DNA from: Mesorhabditis belari
Taxonomy: Eukaryota; Nematoda; Chromadorea; Rhabditida; Rhabditidae
Direction of reading: 5' to 3'
Assembly (NCBI GenBank): GCA_958450365.1
Contig: CAUEEP010000881.1
Location: 496,001-560,000 of the forward strand
DNA: 64,000 nt
Every line of letters begins with the position of its first letter. The stretch's first letter is position 1. Under the pieces are notes generated by a model, which was given only the letters and a program-made list of their open reading frames with translations, made no database searches and was not told where the DNA came from. The position numbers were made by a program, and so were the translations under genes. This document shows, one piece after another, positions 20,741-44,703 of this stretch.

Positions 20741-22332
20741 GATTAAACGCCACAAAGAAATCAAGAAGTAGGAAAATAGGAAAATCAGAACATTAACGGA
20801 ATCGGAACATTCAAAGAATAGAATAATTGATAAAGAGAAAAATGAACCAGATAAGTTAAAGACATTTTATTTTGCAAATGTTTTTTCTAGTAACTTTAAA
20901 GTCAATTTTTTCAAAGCATTTTTTGCTGAAACAAGAAGATGCTATAAACTGTTTAATGAGCAGTTCTTAAAAAGAGCTATTCTTGAAATCATGGCTTCTG
21001 GATGTCACGCTAATGGATAAACACTCTGGAATAATGATCACTCAATATTTACTGCAGGCACTTTTCAACTTTCGCGTTTCTATAGAAAAGTGAAGAGTGA
21101 AAAGAAGAAAATGTTCAATTTAACTCTTGGATTTTATTTGCTGGAACACACACTACTGAGCGTAAGCAAGGAAATCAGAAAATTCAGAAATCTGTTGAAG
21201 GTGGTTTTTATTGAAACAGGCGCATGTTGAAATATACTAAATGGGAGAGTTACTGTTTGAAAATATTTCTAAAATTTCAATTACTGGAAAGCACATTAAC
21301 AGCTAACTACATTAAAGAGAGGATATTCACAAAATTTTCCAAGGCACTTTTTGTTGAAAAAAAGGAGTACGTCGAAAGTGAGTGAATGGAAAGCTCAAGT
21401 TCAAAGTCAACTTTGAAATCTTGGTTTCTGGAAGGCACTCGAGAAGTTCGAACGATCATGACGAGGGAATTCAGCAATATTTTAAAAGCACTTATTGTTA
21501 GTATTAGTATTGAAAACAGGTTGACTAAAAAAAAAACTGAAAAAACGGTTGATCGGGTTGAAAGTCGTTTTTGAAATTTTAGTTCTGGATAGCACTTGAC
21601 ACTTTCAAATAAATCTTCTCACATTTTATCCACTTTTCTAATAATGATCTCAAAATTGTTCTGACAGAACACTTTTCTAATGGAGTTTTTTTGAAGAAAT
21701 GGTTAAATGGGCTAAACTGTCTATGACCGCACTAATCGTTACTTTTATGAAAATTGCCGATTTCAAGAATTTGCACAAAATTCACCCACTCACTCAAAAC
21801 ATTCATTTGTTTAAAATCAAAATTCAAAACGTTTTTTCTCGTTTTTTTTCAAATTTGCTTACGTTCAAAACACGTTTTTAATGAGAAAATTCTCGAATTT
21901 CTAAATAACATCTGGAAATTTTGATTGATTTTTGTACGAAAAGTTTTAGAAAAGATTAAAAATTGTATTAGCAAATTATTAGCAAAACAACGAAAATAGA
22001 CCGCCTACACAAAAATTTAAAAGTTAAAAAAGCTAAAAAAAGATGTGAGGATGAGAAATTAGCAAAAAAAAACCCCTAGGGACTCAGTTTAATAAAAGAG
22101 TTTAGCTGCAGCTTTTTAAATAATTTTAAACAAACAAAAATTTGCTTTCAAATCAGAATTTAGCAATTTTGTGAGGGTGGGAAATTTAGGCAGACTCTGG
22201 GGGATTTCTGGGGATTCTGGGGGAGTTCTAAAATCGAAATTGAATTAATTTTTTTGAAAAACTTACTATAAAGCTAAGTATTTGGCAATTCTTGTGTTTT
22301 GTTTTGTTTTGTTTTTCGGTTTTCTTTTATTA

Positions 22333-22996
22333 GGTTGGCTGAAAAGTTCTTTCCATTTTTTGACACTAGATCTAACTTTTTATTTTACGCATCGCCAAAT
22401 AGAAAACAGAATTTATCTACTCGAAAGAGACATCAATAACATCAATAACATCAATAACATCCTGCCATCAAGAACATCCTGCCGTCAACATCAATAACAT
22501 CCAGCCGTCAACATCATTAACATCCAGCCATCAACATCAATAACATCCTGCCGTCAACATCAATAACATCCAGCCACTTATCCGGCAACAAATAGATTCC
22601 GCGGCGGTAAAACTTACGTGGCTTCGAATCGAAAAACTGAGTGAGTGACAAGCGCATTTCCTCGACGTTCGACTGTCCATCGGACTATCATCTGTTCAAA
22701 TATTTTGTCCAGAATCGTCCGATTATCATTTTCTCAGGTCTCTGGAGCATCATTTGCGTGGAAAGATCTTTCAAAACGTCGAGGAAATGCGCTTGTCACT
22801 CACACAGTTTTTCGATTCGAAGCCACGTGAGTTTTACCGCCGCGGAATCTATTTGTTGCCGGATAAGTGGCTGGATGTTATTGATGTTGGCGGTCAATAT
22901 TTCGAGTAGATAAATTCTGTTTTTTTTTATTTGGCGATGCGTAAAATAAAAAGTTAGATCTAGCGTCAAAAAATGGAAAGAACTTTCCGGTCAACC
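22333..22996. mobile_element. fold-back mariner: 3' end duplicated as inverted arms
   Basis: Flanked by TA (22331-22332 and 22997-22998), the element begins GGTTGGCTGAAAAGTTCTTT and ends with the complement. Homology continues inward far beyond a normal terminal repeat: 22333-22677 is an inverted copy of 22777-22996. It includes the C-terminal coding region of a mariner transposase (read on plus in the right arm: FYRRGIYLLPDKWLDVIDVG). The left arm is longer because an 18-bp CATCAATAACATCCAGCC-type repeat expanded in it (22430-22575). The loop, about 100 bp, keeps a piece of the transposase. Confidence 0.92.
22430..22575. repeat. 18-bp minisatellite inside the fold-back mariner
   Basis: Units of ATCAATAACATCCAGCCGTC with 9-bp half units. 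The sequence is the complement of the codons for the mariner C-terminus (WMDVIDV), so it arose by expansion of transposase coding sequence. Confidence 0.85.
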
Positions 22997-23779
22997 TAAT
23001 AGTAAAATGAAATGAAATTTCCCTTAAATGACTCATTTGATAGTCAAATTTCTCTCAAAACCGATAAACAAGTAATTGTAAATTTAGAAATAGAATTCCC
23101 CGATTTAACATCTAAAAACACCTGAGCTTTGTACAATGAATGCTTAATTTTTTTTTTTGGCTAAAATCCAATTAAGCGAGAGACCGGTCTATCCAAAAAA
23201 GACTATCAAAAAAGGCTATCAAAAAGACGAGGTGGCGCCTACGCTCCCGAAGATTTTATTAAAATTGTTTGCGTGGAAATCTTTTGAAGGAAGCAGGTGA
23301 TTATTGTAAATGAACATTAAAGACGTAAAATTTAAGAAAAAGGGGAGGGGTTGAGCTGGAATTGGAATTGGAAGTGGATCTGATTCGGGTATAAAAATGG
23401 GCTGCAAAATGAAAGCTAAATCTTTTCAAGGATTCTCATTTTGAGCCTCGTTTATGTTTGGTTAAATTTTAAACATTTTTTTTTGATGCTTTTTATTTAT
23501 TTTCTCAAGATACAAGTCTATTATCGTTTTTTAAAAAGTCTTTTTTCAATTCCAACACTGAATTTTCTCATAAATTCCTGAATTTCGATGAAATTGATTT
23601 GAATTTTTGTAAAGAATCGCTGATAAAAAAGAAAAAGATAAGAAAAAGAAAAACAAAGTGAATTCTGAAAGTTTAAAAGTCATTTTTGTTATAGATCTTG
23701 ATGATTATTCCAATTTAATTCTCCTTTTTTTGTCTCACTCAACTATTACGTCTTTACATTGTCCGAAAACGAAACATCC

Positions 23780-24385
23780 AGACATTGAAAAAGGCTCTCT
23801 GGAAAAGTTTATTCTTTCCGTATTCTAATGAGTTGTGCTGTTGATGGGCCTTCCAGAAACAAAGATTTCCAGAAAAAAAAATTGAAAATGAACCGTCCAG
23901 AGAACAGCTTTTTGCATGATCCTGTTTTGAGTTAAAAGTGCCTTCGAAATATTTATGAATTTCCTAATTTTGTTAAGTTTAGCTGCTAGTGTGCTTGCCA
24001 AAAGCTATGATTTCAGAAATCATTTTTTATCTAAATTCCTTATACACAAGATTTTAGCGTCGTCCTGATTTCAGCAAATATGCCTTTCGAATTTTTAAGA
24101 GTTTTCTTGTCTTTTTATTCTTAACTGTTAGTGTGCAATCCAGAAGAGAAGATTTTAAGAAAAAAATTGAAAATGAACCGTCCAGAGAACAGCTTTTTGC
24201 ATCGTCCTGTTTTGAGTTAAAAGTGCCTTGCAAATATTTATGAATTTCCTAATTTTGTTAAGTTTAGCTGTTAGTGTGCTTGCCAAAAGCACACTAGCAG
24301 CTAAACTTAACAAAATTAGTGACTTCTGAAGTGGGCTAGTGTGCTTGCCAAAAGCTATGATTTCAGAAATCATTTTTTATGTAGA
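23780..24385. repeat. dispersed repeat, copy A (two diverged units)
   Basis: A ~360-bp unit containing GAACAGCTTTTTGCATGATC, TTAGCTGCTAGTGTGCTTGC and CTATGATTTCAGAAATCATT, followed by a partial second unit. A related pair lies at 33050-33690. Each unit ends near the dispersed GTGCAATCCAGA motif. No coding potential and no terminal repeats were seen. Confidence 0.8.
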
Positions 24386-26225
24386 ATTTCGATGAAATTT
24401 ATTTAACTTTTTGTAAAGAATCGCTGATAAAAAAGAAAAATAGATAAGAAAAAGAAAAACAAAGTGAATTCTGAAAGTTTAAACGTCATTTTTGTTATAG
24501 ATCTTGATGATTATTACAATTTAATTCTTCTTTTTTTTGCCTCACTCAACGATTACGTCTTTACATTGTCCGAAAACGAAATTTCCATTGATTAGCCGCA
24601 TAATTGAAAGAAACGGGAAAGAGACCAAAAAAATGTGGGTGTTAATTTGTTTGGGATGAATTAGATGGCTCTTCATTTCAATGAGAAACAGAAAAAAAAG
24701 AGGAGGGGAAAAGAATAGTGTTCCTTTATTGTTTCCCACGAAACATTTCCCTTTTTCCACCCACGCGATGATCATTGCTCGGGAACTCCCCAAAAAAGAC
24801 AGCTGCAAAATTGAGGGACGAGTTGTGAAAAGTTATTTTGGGGCTGAACGAGTGCAGAGTACTCAACAATGAAAATTCCGGGGGTCAAAGTCGAAAGAGA
24901 TGAACCAAACGAACCAAGAGTTTGCCAGGAGGGTGTCCAGCTGACTGATTAGCTAAAAAGCACGTCAAAATAAAGCCAAGAAACAAAGAGGAAACCCTAG
25001 AATTTTAAATTTCCAAAAATCTTGATCTTTTTCGATCAAAAGTTCCCGGACAAAAGCGTGGGAGCTGAAAGTGCGCAAATCTCTAAATTGTCTAATGTGT
25101 GTCTCTGTTCGAAATGATATTGATGTACAAAAGAAGAGATTCGTTTCGCCAAAGTGCGTGCGTCGCTTTTGCTTTTCCCTTTTCGATCCCAGTTTGGTCA
25201 GTCTTTTTCCATTTTTGCCTTTTTTAAGCGATCCTTTTTGGTGGTCAGCCCACGCATTTTTAGCAACAAGAAAAGGGGAAAGAGAGCTGAAAAAAAGGAA
25301 TGGGAATACGTCAGTTGTGGAAACGATCCATGATCGGGTCAATTTTGTCAAAAACTGAATAACTCCGATTCCAGACACGACAAATGGCTCTGTTTTGACA
25401 AATGACTCTGTCTTCTGGGATCATCAAATGATTAGTATTCTGTATAAGACACAAAAACGAATGATTTGTGGTTTAAGATTAAGATTTTAGAAAAAAAAAC
25501 GACATTTAACCAGTTTTAACTGTCTTTTTATTTGATGAGATCGATATTTTCGAAATGCTAAACTATAGAATGAAAGTATTCATTTGATTTCGCTTTTTGG
25601 AAAGCACAGCAAAACTTAAGCACGTTAAAATAAGGAAAAGCGGGAATTATCGTAAGGCACTTTTTTTTTGAAAACAGGATGGCGTTGGAATCTGGTGAAT
25701 TACACACATTCATGCTCAAAAACATTCTTGAAATTTCAGTTTCTGGAGCTCACATTAACAGTTAAGCACATTAGAAGGCTAAGATTCAAAAAAAAAATTT
25801 CAAGGTACACCATCCTAAGAACAGTCTTGATCTTTTATTCTTTGTTTTTGTTTTTGTTTCTTTTACTTTCCCTCAATTTTTCACTCAAGCGTGTAACTCG
25901 TTAATTAATAATTAACTATTTAATAATTAACTCGTTAATTACACTCACTAATTCTCATCACTTTTCCCACTAATCCAATAAATTTCAAACTCTAAACAGC
26001 TTAGAATTTTGTGGGTGGACCAGTTCATTCCCAATCCCGAATAACCATTGTTTTTCAATCTCTCTCTCCCCAAACGTAATGCGTCACGCCAATTTTTTTC
26101 TCGTCTTTTCGCTCAAAAATCGCTCCCGATTATCTTCAATTAGCTTTTGCAGGAATTAATGTGAAATTTGACCAACTTATTTGCTAGTTTGGGTATATAA
26201 ATGGTTGAAGGGAAAGTTGGACTCT

Positions 26226-27065
26226 AAATCAGAAAATTTTTGTGGCTTTCTAAAGTGTGATATAATTTGGTATCCACCATTTATTTTTAGCATTTTGCAA
26301 CTTTTGGCATACACTGGCCCTAGAAATACTTGCAGATACTTAAATTTAGAACTTTTTTCGAAGGCACTTTTTCTGCAATTCAGGCACTCGTGCTTCTCTG
26401 TGAATTGTATGGCTTATACTTCGAGGTGTTTGCTTTTTTTAGTAGTTATGGCGTGCATGCACCTTTAAAATGTATAATTTGTACACCATTTTACACCGAA
26501 CACCGAAGGCACTTTTCAGAGAAATTCAAGCACTCGCCCTTTTCACGCTTTGTGTATGCTTTTGACCCTTGTCTTTTATGGAAACCCAAATTTGGATGTC
26601 ATGCTCGCTGAAAACATCATCACTTGATCAATTTTCAGACTTCTGAAATTTGATTTAAACCAGAAAATTTTTGTGGCTTTCTAAAGTGCGATATAATTTG
26701 GTCTTCGCCATTTATTTTTAGCATTTTGCAACTTTTGGCATGCACTGGCACTAGAAACACTTGCAGATACTTAAATTTAGAACTTTTTTCGAGGGCACTT
26801 TTTCTGCAATTCAGGCACTCCTGCTTATGTGCGAATTGAATGGCTTGTACATCAAGGCGTTTGCTTTTTTAGTAGTTATGGCATGCATGCACATTTAAAA
26901 TGTATAATTTGAACAGCGTTTTACACCGAACACCGAAGGCACTTTTCAGAGAAATTCAAGCACTCGCCCTTTTCACGCTTTGTGTATGCTTTTGACCCTT
27001 GTCTTTTATGGAAACCCAAATTTGGATGTCATGTTCGCTGAAAACATCATCACTTCATCAATTTT
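26226..27065. repeat. tandem duplication, ~430-bp unit x2
   Basis: The sequence from 26229 (CAGAAAATTTTTGTGGCTTT) recurs from 26659 at high identity, down to AACATCATCACTT near 26620 and 27055. ORFs in the first unit are broken in the second, so it is unlikely to be coding. Confidence 0.9.
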
Positions 27066-28112
27066 CAGAAGCGCAAAATTTTGATCAAAATTGCTAATCA
27101 AAAAGATGGGCTGCAAACAGAGCTCACAGAAGCGGCTCTCTTTGAAATTCCTCGCGAACAGTGCTTTCTCTTTTTAGTCGCCCACTCATTTCTCTTTTGT
27201 GCCTTTTCCGCCAGAAAAGGGGGAAAAGGGGCGGGGGTAGTGTGCTTATTTTGTTGACTCATTCAGACTCGACACTTCATCGGTACGCTCCTCCCTTGTT
27301 TGATACCGTAAGGCAGTCTCTCCCTCAACCCCGATCAACCATTTGGTGACTTTTATGGCAAACAGAGTCTCCAAATGAGCGCACAGACTGTCTCAATATC
27401 TGCTCGTCCATTCAATCACATACTGTAGCTGTATTGAAAGTTTGATCTATAAAAAGCTGAAACTTTTGGAAAGCTATTTTTGGCGCTGTATAGATCAGAA
27501 TTTCATAAAATAGCCGAAATTTCTTCAGTTTTCAAATTTCAATCTATAGAATACTGTAGTTTCTAAGAATGTAAAGTTTTCAAAGTTAACTTTTTTTGTT
27601 ATCAGCTTTAAAAAAAGTTTATTAAGCTGATTTCTGAAATTTTGCTAAGCTTTATTAAAATTTCGGGCCATCCACATGACTCCCCAGAGGATTTTTCTCT
27701 AATGAATGAATCGTTTGTGTTGACCAGTTTCCCGTTTGATTGCTAAGATTTAATCATTTTCATTTTCATTTTCATTCATCCATTTTTCACCATTCAATTT
27801 ATGTTATTTGTTTAGAGAAAAAGAAAAAAGAAACCTTTGTTTCCATTTTGGTTTTCAAATTTCAGAAAAGTTTTTTGTTTTTGTTGATTTATAGATTAAA
27901 AACAAAATTTTAATCTTTTTAATAATTTAAAATTATTCAAAGCTTCTTTTAAACTAAAAACAGAAATCAAAAGAAAAATAAGTTTAAAAAAATAAGTTCT
28001 CAACAAATTAAAGGTTTCAATTTTTGTTTTTAAAATTTTTTTTTTTTTTTGTACTCATAATAATAGATTTTATTTTTTGAAATTCAATTTTATAACGATT
28101 AATTTATAGGCA

Positions 28113-39433
<11,321 letters not shown>

Positions 39434-40587
39434 TCAAATTTTGTGGAAATTCTTTAAATTGCCTTCCAGAACCGCCATCTATTCCATAATTTTCTCAAAT
39501 TTGCATTCAGATTTTGCATAATTTGAATCAATCTTTTGATTTTTCCCTACTCCTTCAAAATGCTCAATTTCATAAAAAGAAAAAAAGAAAAGTCTCATGA
39601 GATTTCTATTACTTATCAATATTCTTATATTATTTTAAAGTTTAAAGCAATATTTTAGGCTTTATTTTATTTTAGAATTTATTTTTTTTTTAATTCTCAA
39701 CAATTTCTCGGTGTTTTTACAGAAGAATTCTTCTTTCTAGTCTATTTTTTTTTTGATAATTCGATTTTTCTTTTCTTTTTCTTTTCTTTGATACTCATTT
39801 TTGGAGCACATATTTCTCTGTACTGATATCCATGATATAGGAATCATTTTGCGGATTTCATTATTTTATTTCGATTTTCATCATTTTACCTTCCATTCTC
39901 ATCATATCGTTTTTTTTTGATCAGAATAAATATGTAAATTTGAACAAAACCGAATTCTAAATTCTAAAATGCACTCCAGAATAGAGAAATTTTCAATTAA
40001 AAACCAAAAATCTCTAAAACTCGACCTATAAAACCATTGAAAGCTTAACACTCAAAATAATGATGCCTAAAGCTTTCAAAAAACCCCTGTGTTGCTTAAA
40101 ATCTCAATCCTGGATATCACGATCCCCGAATCAAAGATCCAAAGTTCGATCGGGGGGTTGTTTGGTGGGGTCAGCCTCAAAAACATTTAGCACATTTCGA
40201 TTGACTGAAAAGAGTCGTTTTCTCGGCTTTTCCTCTCTTTTTTCATTCTTTCTGGATATCATGCTTTCCATTTCTTTCATTCTCTCATCTTTTCTCCTCA
40301 CTCTCCATTTCTCAGATCCCATATTTTGGGGCGGAGGCGGGACAGATTATCATTACAGCTGACGGTCGCTTTCCCTATGAGAGATTCGGAAAGAGTGAGA
40401 TCCAGCTTGGCTTTTGAGCAAAAAAGATCGCAAGGTGAGCCCCAGAAAAAACAATCAAATCGCTCACCCACCTTTTTTTCAAATCTCGGTCTTTGGAAAT
40501 TTATTTTTTGAATTTTTCAATTCATTTCATTTTTCTGTACCTTCCAGGATTTTAAAAATCAAATTTAGTGCTTGGTTTTGCCAGAAG
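39434..40587. other. spacer between EGR and the Tyr/Trp-rich gene
   Basis: EGR 3' UTR with AATAAA at 39925-39930. From about 40000 it is probably promoter and 5' UTR of the next gene. An ORF from 40377 reaches a donor-like CAAG/GTGAGC at 40434, but joining it to 40585 shifts the frame, so it could only be a 5' UTR exon. Loose copies of the dispersed motif occur at about 40110 and 40250. Confidence 0.5.
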
Positions 40588-43500
40588 ATGAGCGATTACG
40601 CATTGGTGCGTTCTCGGTCGGTGGTTTTGCCAAGAACCACATCGACGGTGCTTGTTTCAAGCGATTTCCACACTCCATCGGTTAGTAGACTGGAAATGGG
40701 GTTTGAAATTGGATGGAAATGATTCCAGATCCGTCGCTCCACCTCAGTGCCCGATCTCACAGCCTACTATCGCTATTCGGATAGGTTCGAGTTGAAGTTT
40801 TCACATAAAACTTAAAACATTAGTTGATTTACAATTTGTAAAAGGAATAAGTTAGGTTAATGAATGGAAAACCGTTTCATTTGTCGTGCTACTGCAGAGA
40901 GTGTCGGTTGGTTGCCTAATTCTAATCTAAAATTCCTACTGTTATCTAAAATCTTAATGAATTACGATAGTTCTTCTAATCTGAATCTATTTTTATTCAA
41001 TCCTTTTCAGATATCGTCCACAATGGCACAGCGTTCGCTCGTATCGAACCGCTCCATCGAGATATTCTAGAGATTACGATCTCGTGAGTTTTCAAGAAGT
41101 CTATTTACATATATTTATATATAGTGGCAGAAGTATGCCTACTTTAAGCCATTACCGGTGGGTTTTTTTTGACTTTGATGAGAAAATCTAATACTAAATA
41201 TTCAGTCAAACGATAATTGGTCTTAATTTTCATTTATCTATTTACCGATAAGTAAACCCAGATCGATTTTCATCTCCAAAACAGTTTTCAAAACTTTATA
41301 GTTGATAATGGGATCAAGGATTGCAGAATGGGGATCTAAGCTTATCTCTAGACCATCAGTGTTATCATTAACAATAGTATTAAGAATAAGGAATGGATTC
41401 TTTGGATTCTTTGGATTCTTTGATTCATTGGATTCTTTGGATTCATTGGATTCTTTGGATTCTTTGGATTCTTTAAGAATGGATTCTTTAAGTATTGGAA
41501 TTCCTTATTCTTAATTTCTATCGATATAAGTTCCTCAACTATATATGAAACTTTATTGAGAAAAGCGAATAACCTCTTGATTATAAAGCTTTTCCTATAG
41601 TGGGACGCCGCCTATGAGAACTTTCGTGGCTATAAATGGACAACAAAACGAGAAGCTGTAAGGATAAATGAAATAAATGAAATAAATGAAAAAACCCATT
41701 CCCAAATAAATGTTTCAAATGTCGGTTTGTCAGTTTTCCCATTTGTAGTGGTCATCAGCCATGCTTGAGTGGAAGAGGCCTTTCAAATGGACAAGTTTAT
41801 ACGATGCTTATACATCTGTGAGTGTCAGGGAAAAGAATTTCAATTTTAAAAAGAATTTTAAACCTTTAAACTTTACAATCTGACAAAATGATCAAAAGTG
41901 GGTTAGTTTTAATTTTTTTTTGCATAAGAAATGAGTTTGTAGACTTGAAATGGAATGTATTCAACTACTGTAACTAATTAAATTTTAGTATGACAACTAC
42001 TGGCTGAGCAGAACCGATTACTGGCCATATACAAGCTCATACTGGCCAAGCCGGCGCTACTTCTACTCGTGAGTCGAATTTTTCAGAGTTACGAAAATTG
42101 TAGAATTAAGCTCGTTAATTTCTAAGTTGAATTCCAGGATTAAACTTAGTGAAGAAGGATTTTGATTTGAGAATAAATAAAGTAAAAAAAAATGATTGAA
42201 TTCTTTCAGCGGCTATTGTCCGACATTCACTTACTGTTCCTACAACTATCCCTGGGGCTACAGACATAATAAATGGTATTAGGGGATGAGTGGAGTGTGT
42301 CGGTTTCTAAAAGATCCTTGAGGTTGTCGTAATCTGGTTTACTGGTTTAATATAAGCCACTGTATTGTCTAGGATTACGGTAGTTCTTCTATCTTTTAGA
42401 AAACGATTGATTTAAAGCCTGTGAATGTTTATAGAATGACTCCTTCCTGATTTATCTCATTTTCTAGAGACTACTATAACTATCCATACACTTATTCGTG
42501 GTACAAGAATTATCGGTAAGCTTGGAGAGGAGATCTTGTTCTGAATCTTGTTCTGAATCTTGTTCTGGCTCTGACAGCTTCCAGATCTTGTTCTGAATCT
42601 TGTTCTGAATCTTGTTCTGGCTCTGACAGCTTCCAGATCTTGTTCTGAATCTTGTCCTGGTTCTGACAGCTTCCAGATCTTGATCTAAATCTTGTTCTGG
42701 TTCTGACAGCTTCCAGATCTTGTTCTGGATTTTGTTCTAGCTCTGACAGCTTCCAGATCTTGTTCTGAATCTTGTCCTGGTTCTGACAGCTTCCAGATCT
42801 TGTTCTGACAGCTTCCAGACATCTCTATCTTTCAATATCTTAGAGACACACCAGCTCGTTCCTTTTGGTATCCTTATTCAAGCTATTGGCAGAGATACAA
42901 AACGTGAGTGAAATCATTTGAGAAAGATCAGGAAGCTGTCAGTCTTTTGAATTAATCTGTTGTCCCTGTTTGTGCTTGCTAACGTTTTTTTTGTTCTGGA
43001 ATGCTGGAATGCTCAATCTGTAATGCTTTGGTGAGCTTTGAAACAAAAAAAAAATCGATACTTTTAGGTACGACAATCCGACTCGTTACGATCCCTACCC
43101 AAGCTATTCGAGCTACTACAATCGATATTCGGATCCAATCTACAGAAACTCTCTCCGTTCACCATGGACTCCATACAGCTCGGTAGAACTTTTTGAAAGA
43201 GTTAGACAATAGAAAGTGATGCACTTGGTGCAGGAATTGATGAAGAGATGAAGAGATGAGGAATTTTTATTCCAAACAGTGTCAATGAATGCCAATGAAT
43301 GCCAATCATTGCCAATCATTGCCAATCAATTCCAATCAACCAGTCCAAGCTTTCTTTTCCAATTTCTTTCCATAAATTCTAGTATGTCTTGGACACAGCC
43401 GAGCGCTCAATGAAAAGAGGCCTCACAATGTACAAAGAAGGTGTGTGTTAGGCTAATCCGTTTTCCTTTTCAGTTCCGCTACACCATCAACCCATACACG

Positions 43501-43985
43501 AGTTTTTACTATTATTGAGAATCGAATGCCCGTTTTGTGTGTGTATGTGTGTGTAAGGTGCGTTCTATCGTACTTTAAAATAAAATAAAATCGCTTTTCC
43601 ATAGGGTTTTCCATAAAAAATTTGATTTTTATTCAAAAATCGAAAATATTTTTTTGTCTTTCAGGTCAAATGAACTACAATACTTTGTACAACTACTTTT
43701 TAACTCCAAATTATTGGGATAAGCGGCATAAGGTGAGTTCTTTAACAAAAAAGGAAAACGAGAGAGTTTCCCCTTCGCAAATCAAAAATCTAACCAAATC
43801 AAAAAGGATTTTTTTTTTAAAAACTAGATTTTGATGTTAAAAACGAAAAAATCGGCTACTGTGCGCTCCAGATTGACGAAAAATTTCAGGATTGGAGGGC
43901 TCTTTACATCAACGATGCCCCGTATTTTCGCAACACTGCCACCGCCGATCACGCTCGTCGCTACGTGGCCCAATGGGTCAACTAG
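40588..43985 (+). CDS. Tyr/Trp/Arg-rich protein, unrecognised, alternative 3' exons
   Basis: I do not recognise this family. Longest model: 40588-40680, 40729-40784, 41011-41083, 41125-41157, 41601-41657, 41749-41817, 41989-42068, 42468-42515, 42844-42903, 43068-43182, 43383-43440, 43665-43732, 43890-43985, giving 301 residues with consistent phases. The N-terminus is basic and Ser-rich (RSRSV, RRSTSVPDL, possible phosphosites). The rest is very rich in Tyr, Trp, Arg and Pro (WPYTSSYWPSRRYFYS) and has no signal peptide or membrane segment. Three more coding ends fit the splice phases: exon 42210-42282 (ends NKWY), read-through of exon 43068 to 43212, and exon 43474-43518 (ends FYYY). The start follows an acceptor-like TTTTGCCAG. 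AATAAA is at 44155. The adjacent gene is a paralogue. A structural cytoskeletal or muscle role is possible but is a guess. Confidence 0.8.
41396..41490. repeat. GGATTCTTT repeat in an intron
   Basis: About ten units of TTTGGATTC/ATTGGATTC within the intron between exons 4 and 5 of the Tyr/Trp-rich gene. Confidence 0.85.
42536..42830. repeat. ~45-bp composite tandem repeat in an intron
   Basis: Units of CTTGTTCTGAATCTTGTTCT joined to GGCTCTGACAGCTTCCAGAT, with 14-bp sub-repeats. It lies between exons 8 and 9 of the Tyr/Trp-rich gene. Confidence 0.9.
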
Positions 43986-44703
43986 AAATCGCTTGACATC
44001 GATAGAATAACCAAATTTATGCGCAATTTTCTGTATCTCGGAAAATTTTTGGTGGTATCATAGAGCCTCTTTGCTCTAGTCCTTTGCCCAGCTTTTCCCA
44101 TTTTTCTTTCTTTTTTTTTTTCTGTAATTTGCCGTATACTGCCACAAACGCTTGAATAAAGATTTCCCGGTGTGAGAGAACGCAAGAAAAAACCAAATTG
44201 GAATGCACAGAAACGATTTTGTTTATCATCTGAGAATTAGACGCTCATTTTTTTTTGGCGGAAATTGAGGGGGTTCGAGTGTAATGTATTTTGAGGGGAT
44301 TTTCAGGGAAAGGATTGAACAAAAACAGCTTTGACGGCCAAGCTGGAGCACACAAAAGAGGATGAGAAGGAGAAATGGGGGGAAATGACTGGATGGGAAA
44401 AAAAATTGAGAGGGGAGGGGTAGGTGGAGGTGAGTGATGGAGGAGAGGGAGGCGAAGGAGAAGGACGGGCAAGAGATAGCCCTCTGGAAATTGCTTCATT
44501 TTGGTCAATCCCATTTTGATTTGCAAATATTGATCTTGAAATATTATAGAAATTATCAAATTCTAGGAATTGGCTATCTTTTTGGCTGAATTTCTTCCCA
44601 ACAACAGTTATAAAAATCTTCGAATTCTTGAAAATTGTTTTTTTCCACATTTTTCTTTCCCATTCTTCCATGTGCCTTCCAGATCCCATATTTTTGATTT
44701 CAG

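Larger units (their letters stand above)
17546..28112. other. gene-free, repeat-rich interval upstream of EGR
   Basis: No intact gene was found. Listed separately are a MITE with two perfect palindromes, mariner fragments, a DPP exon relic, a fold-back mariner and local duplications. 19640-19810 is a GC-richer stretch ending in TTACTGTAAATAAAGATATG that may be a LINE 3' end, but its coding content is not convincing. ORFs near 24680-24870 and 24965-25378 overlap on opposite strands and show no domain. 27100-28100 is plain A/T-rich DNA that may carry the EGR promoter. Confidence 0.55.

Noticed and set aside
24965..25378. 137-residue minus ORF with an opposed 95-residue ORF
   Set aside because: No domain, no splice continuity, low-complexity composition.
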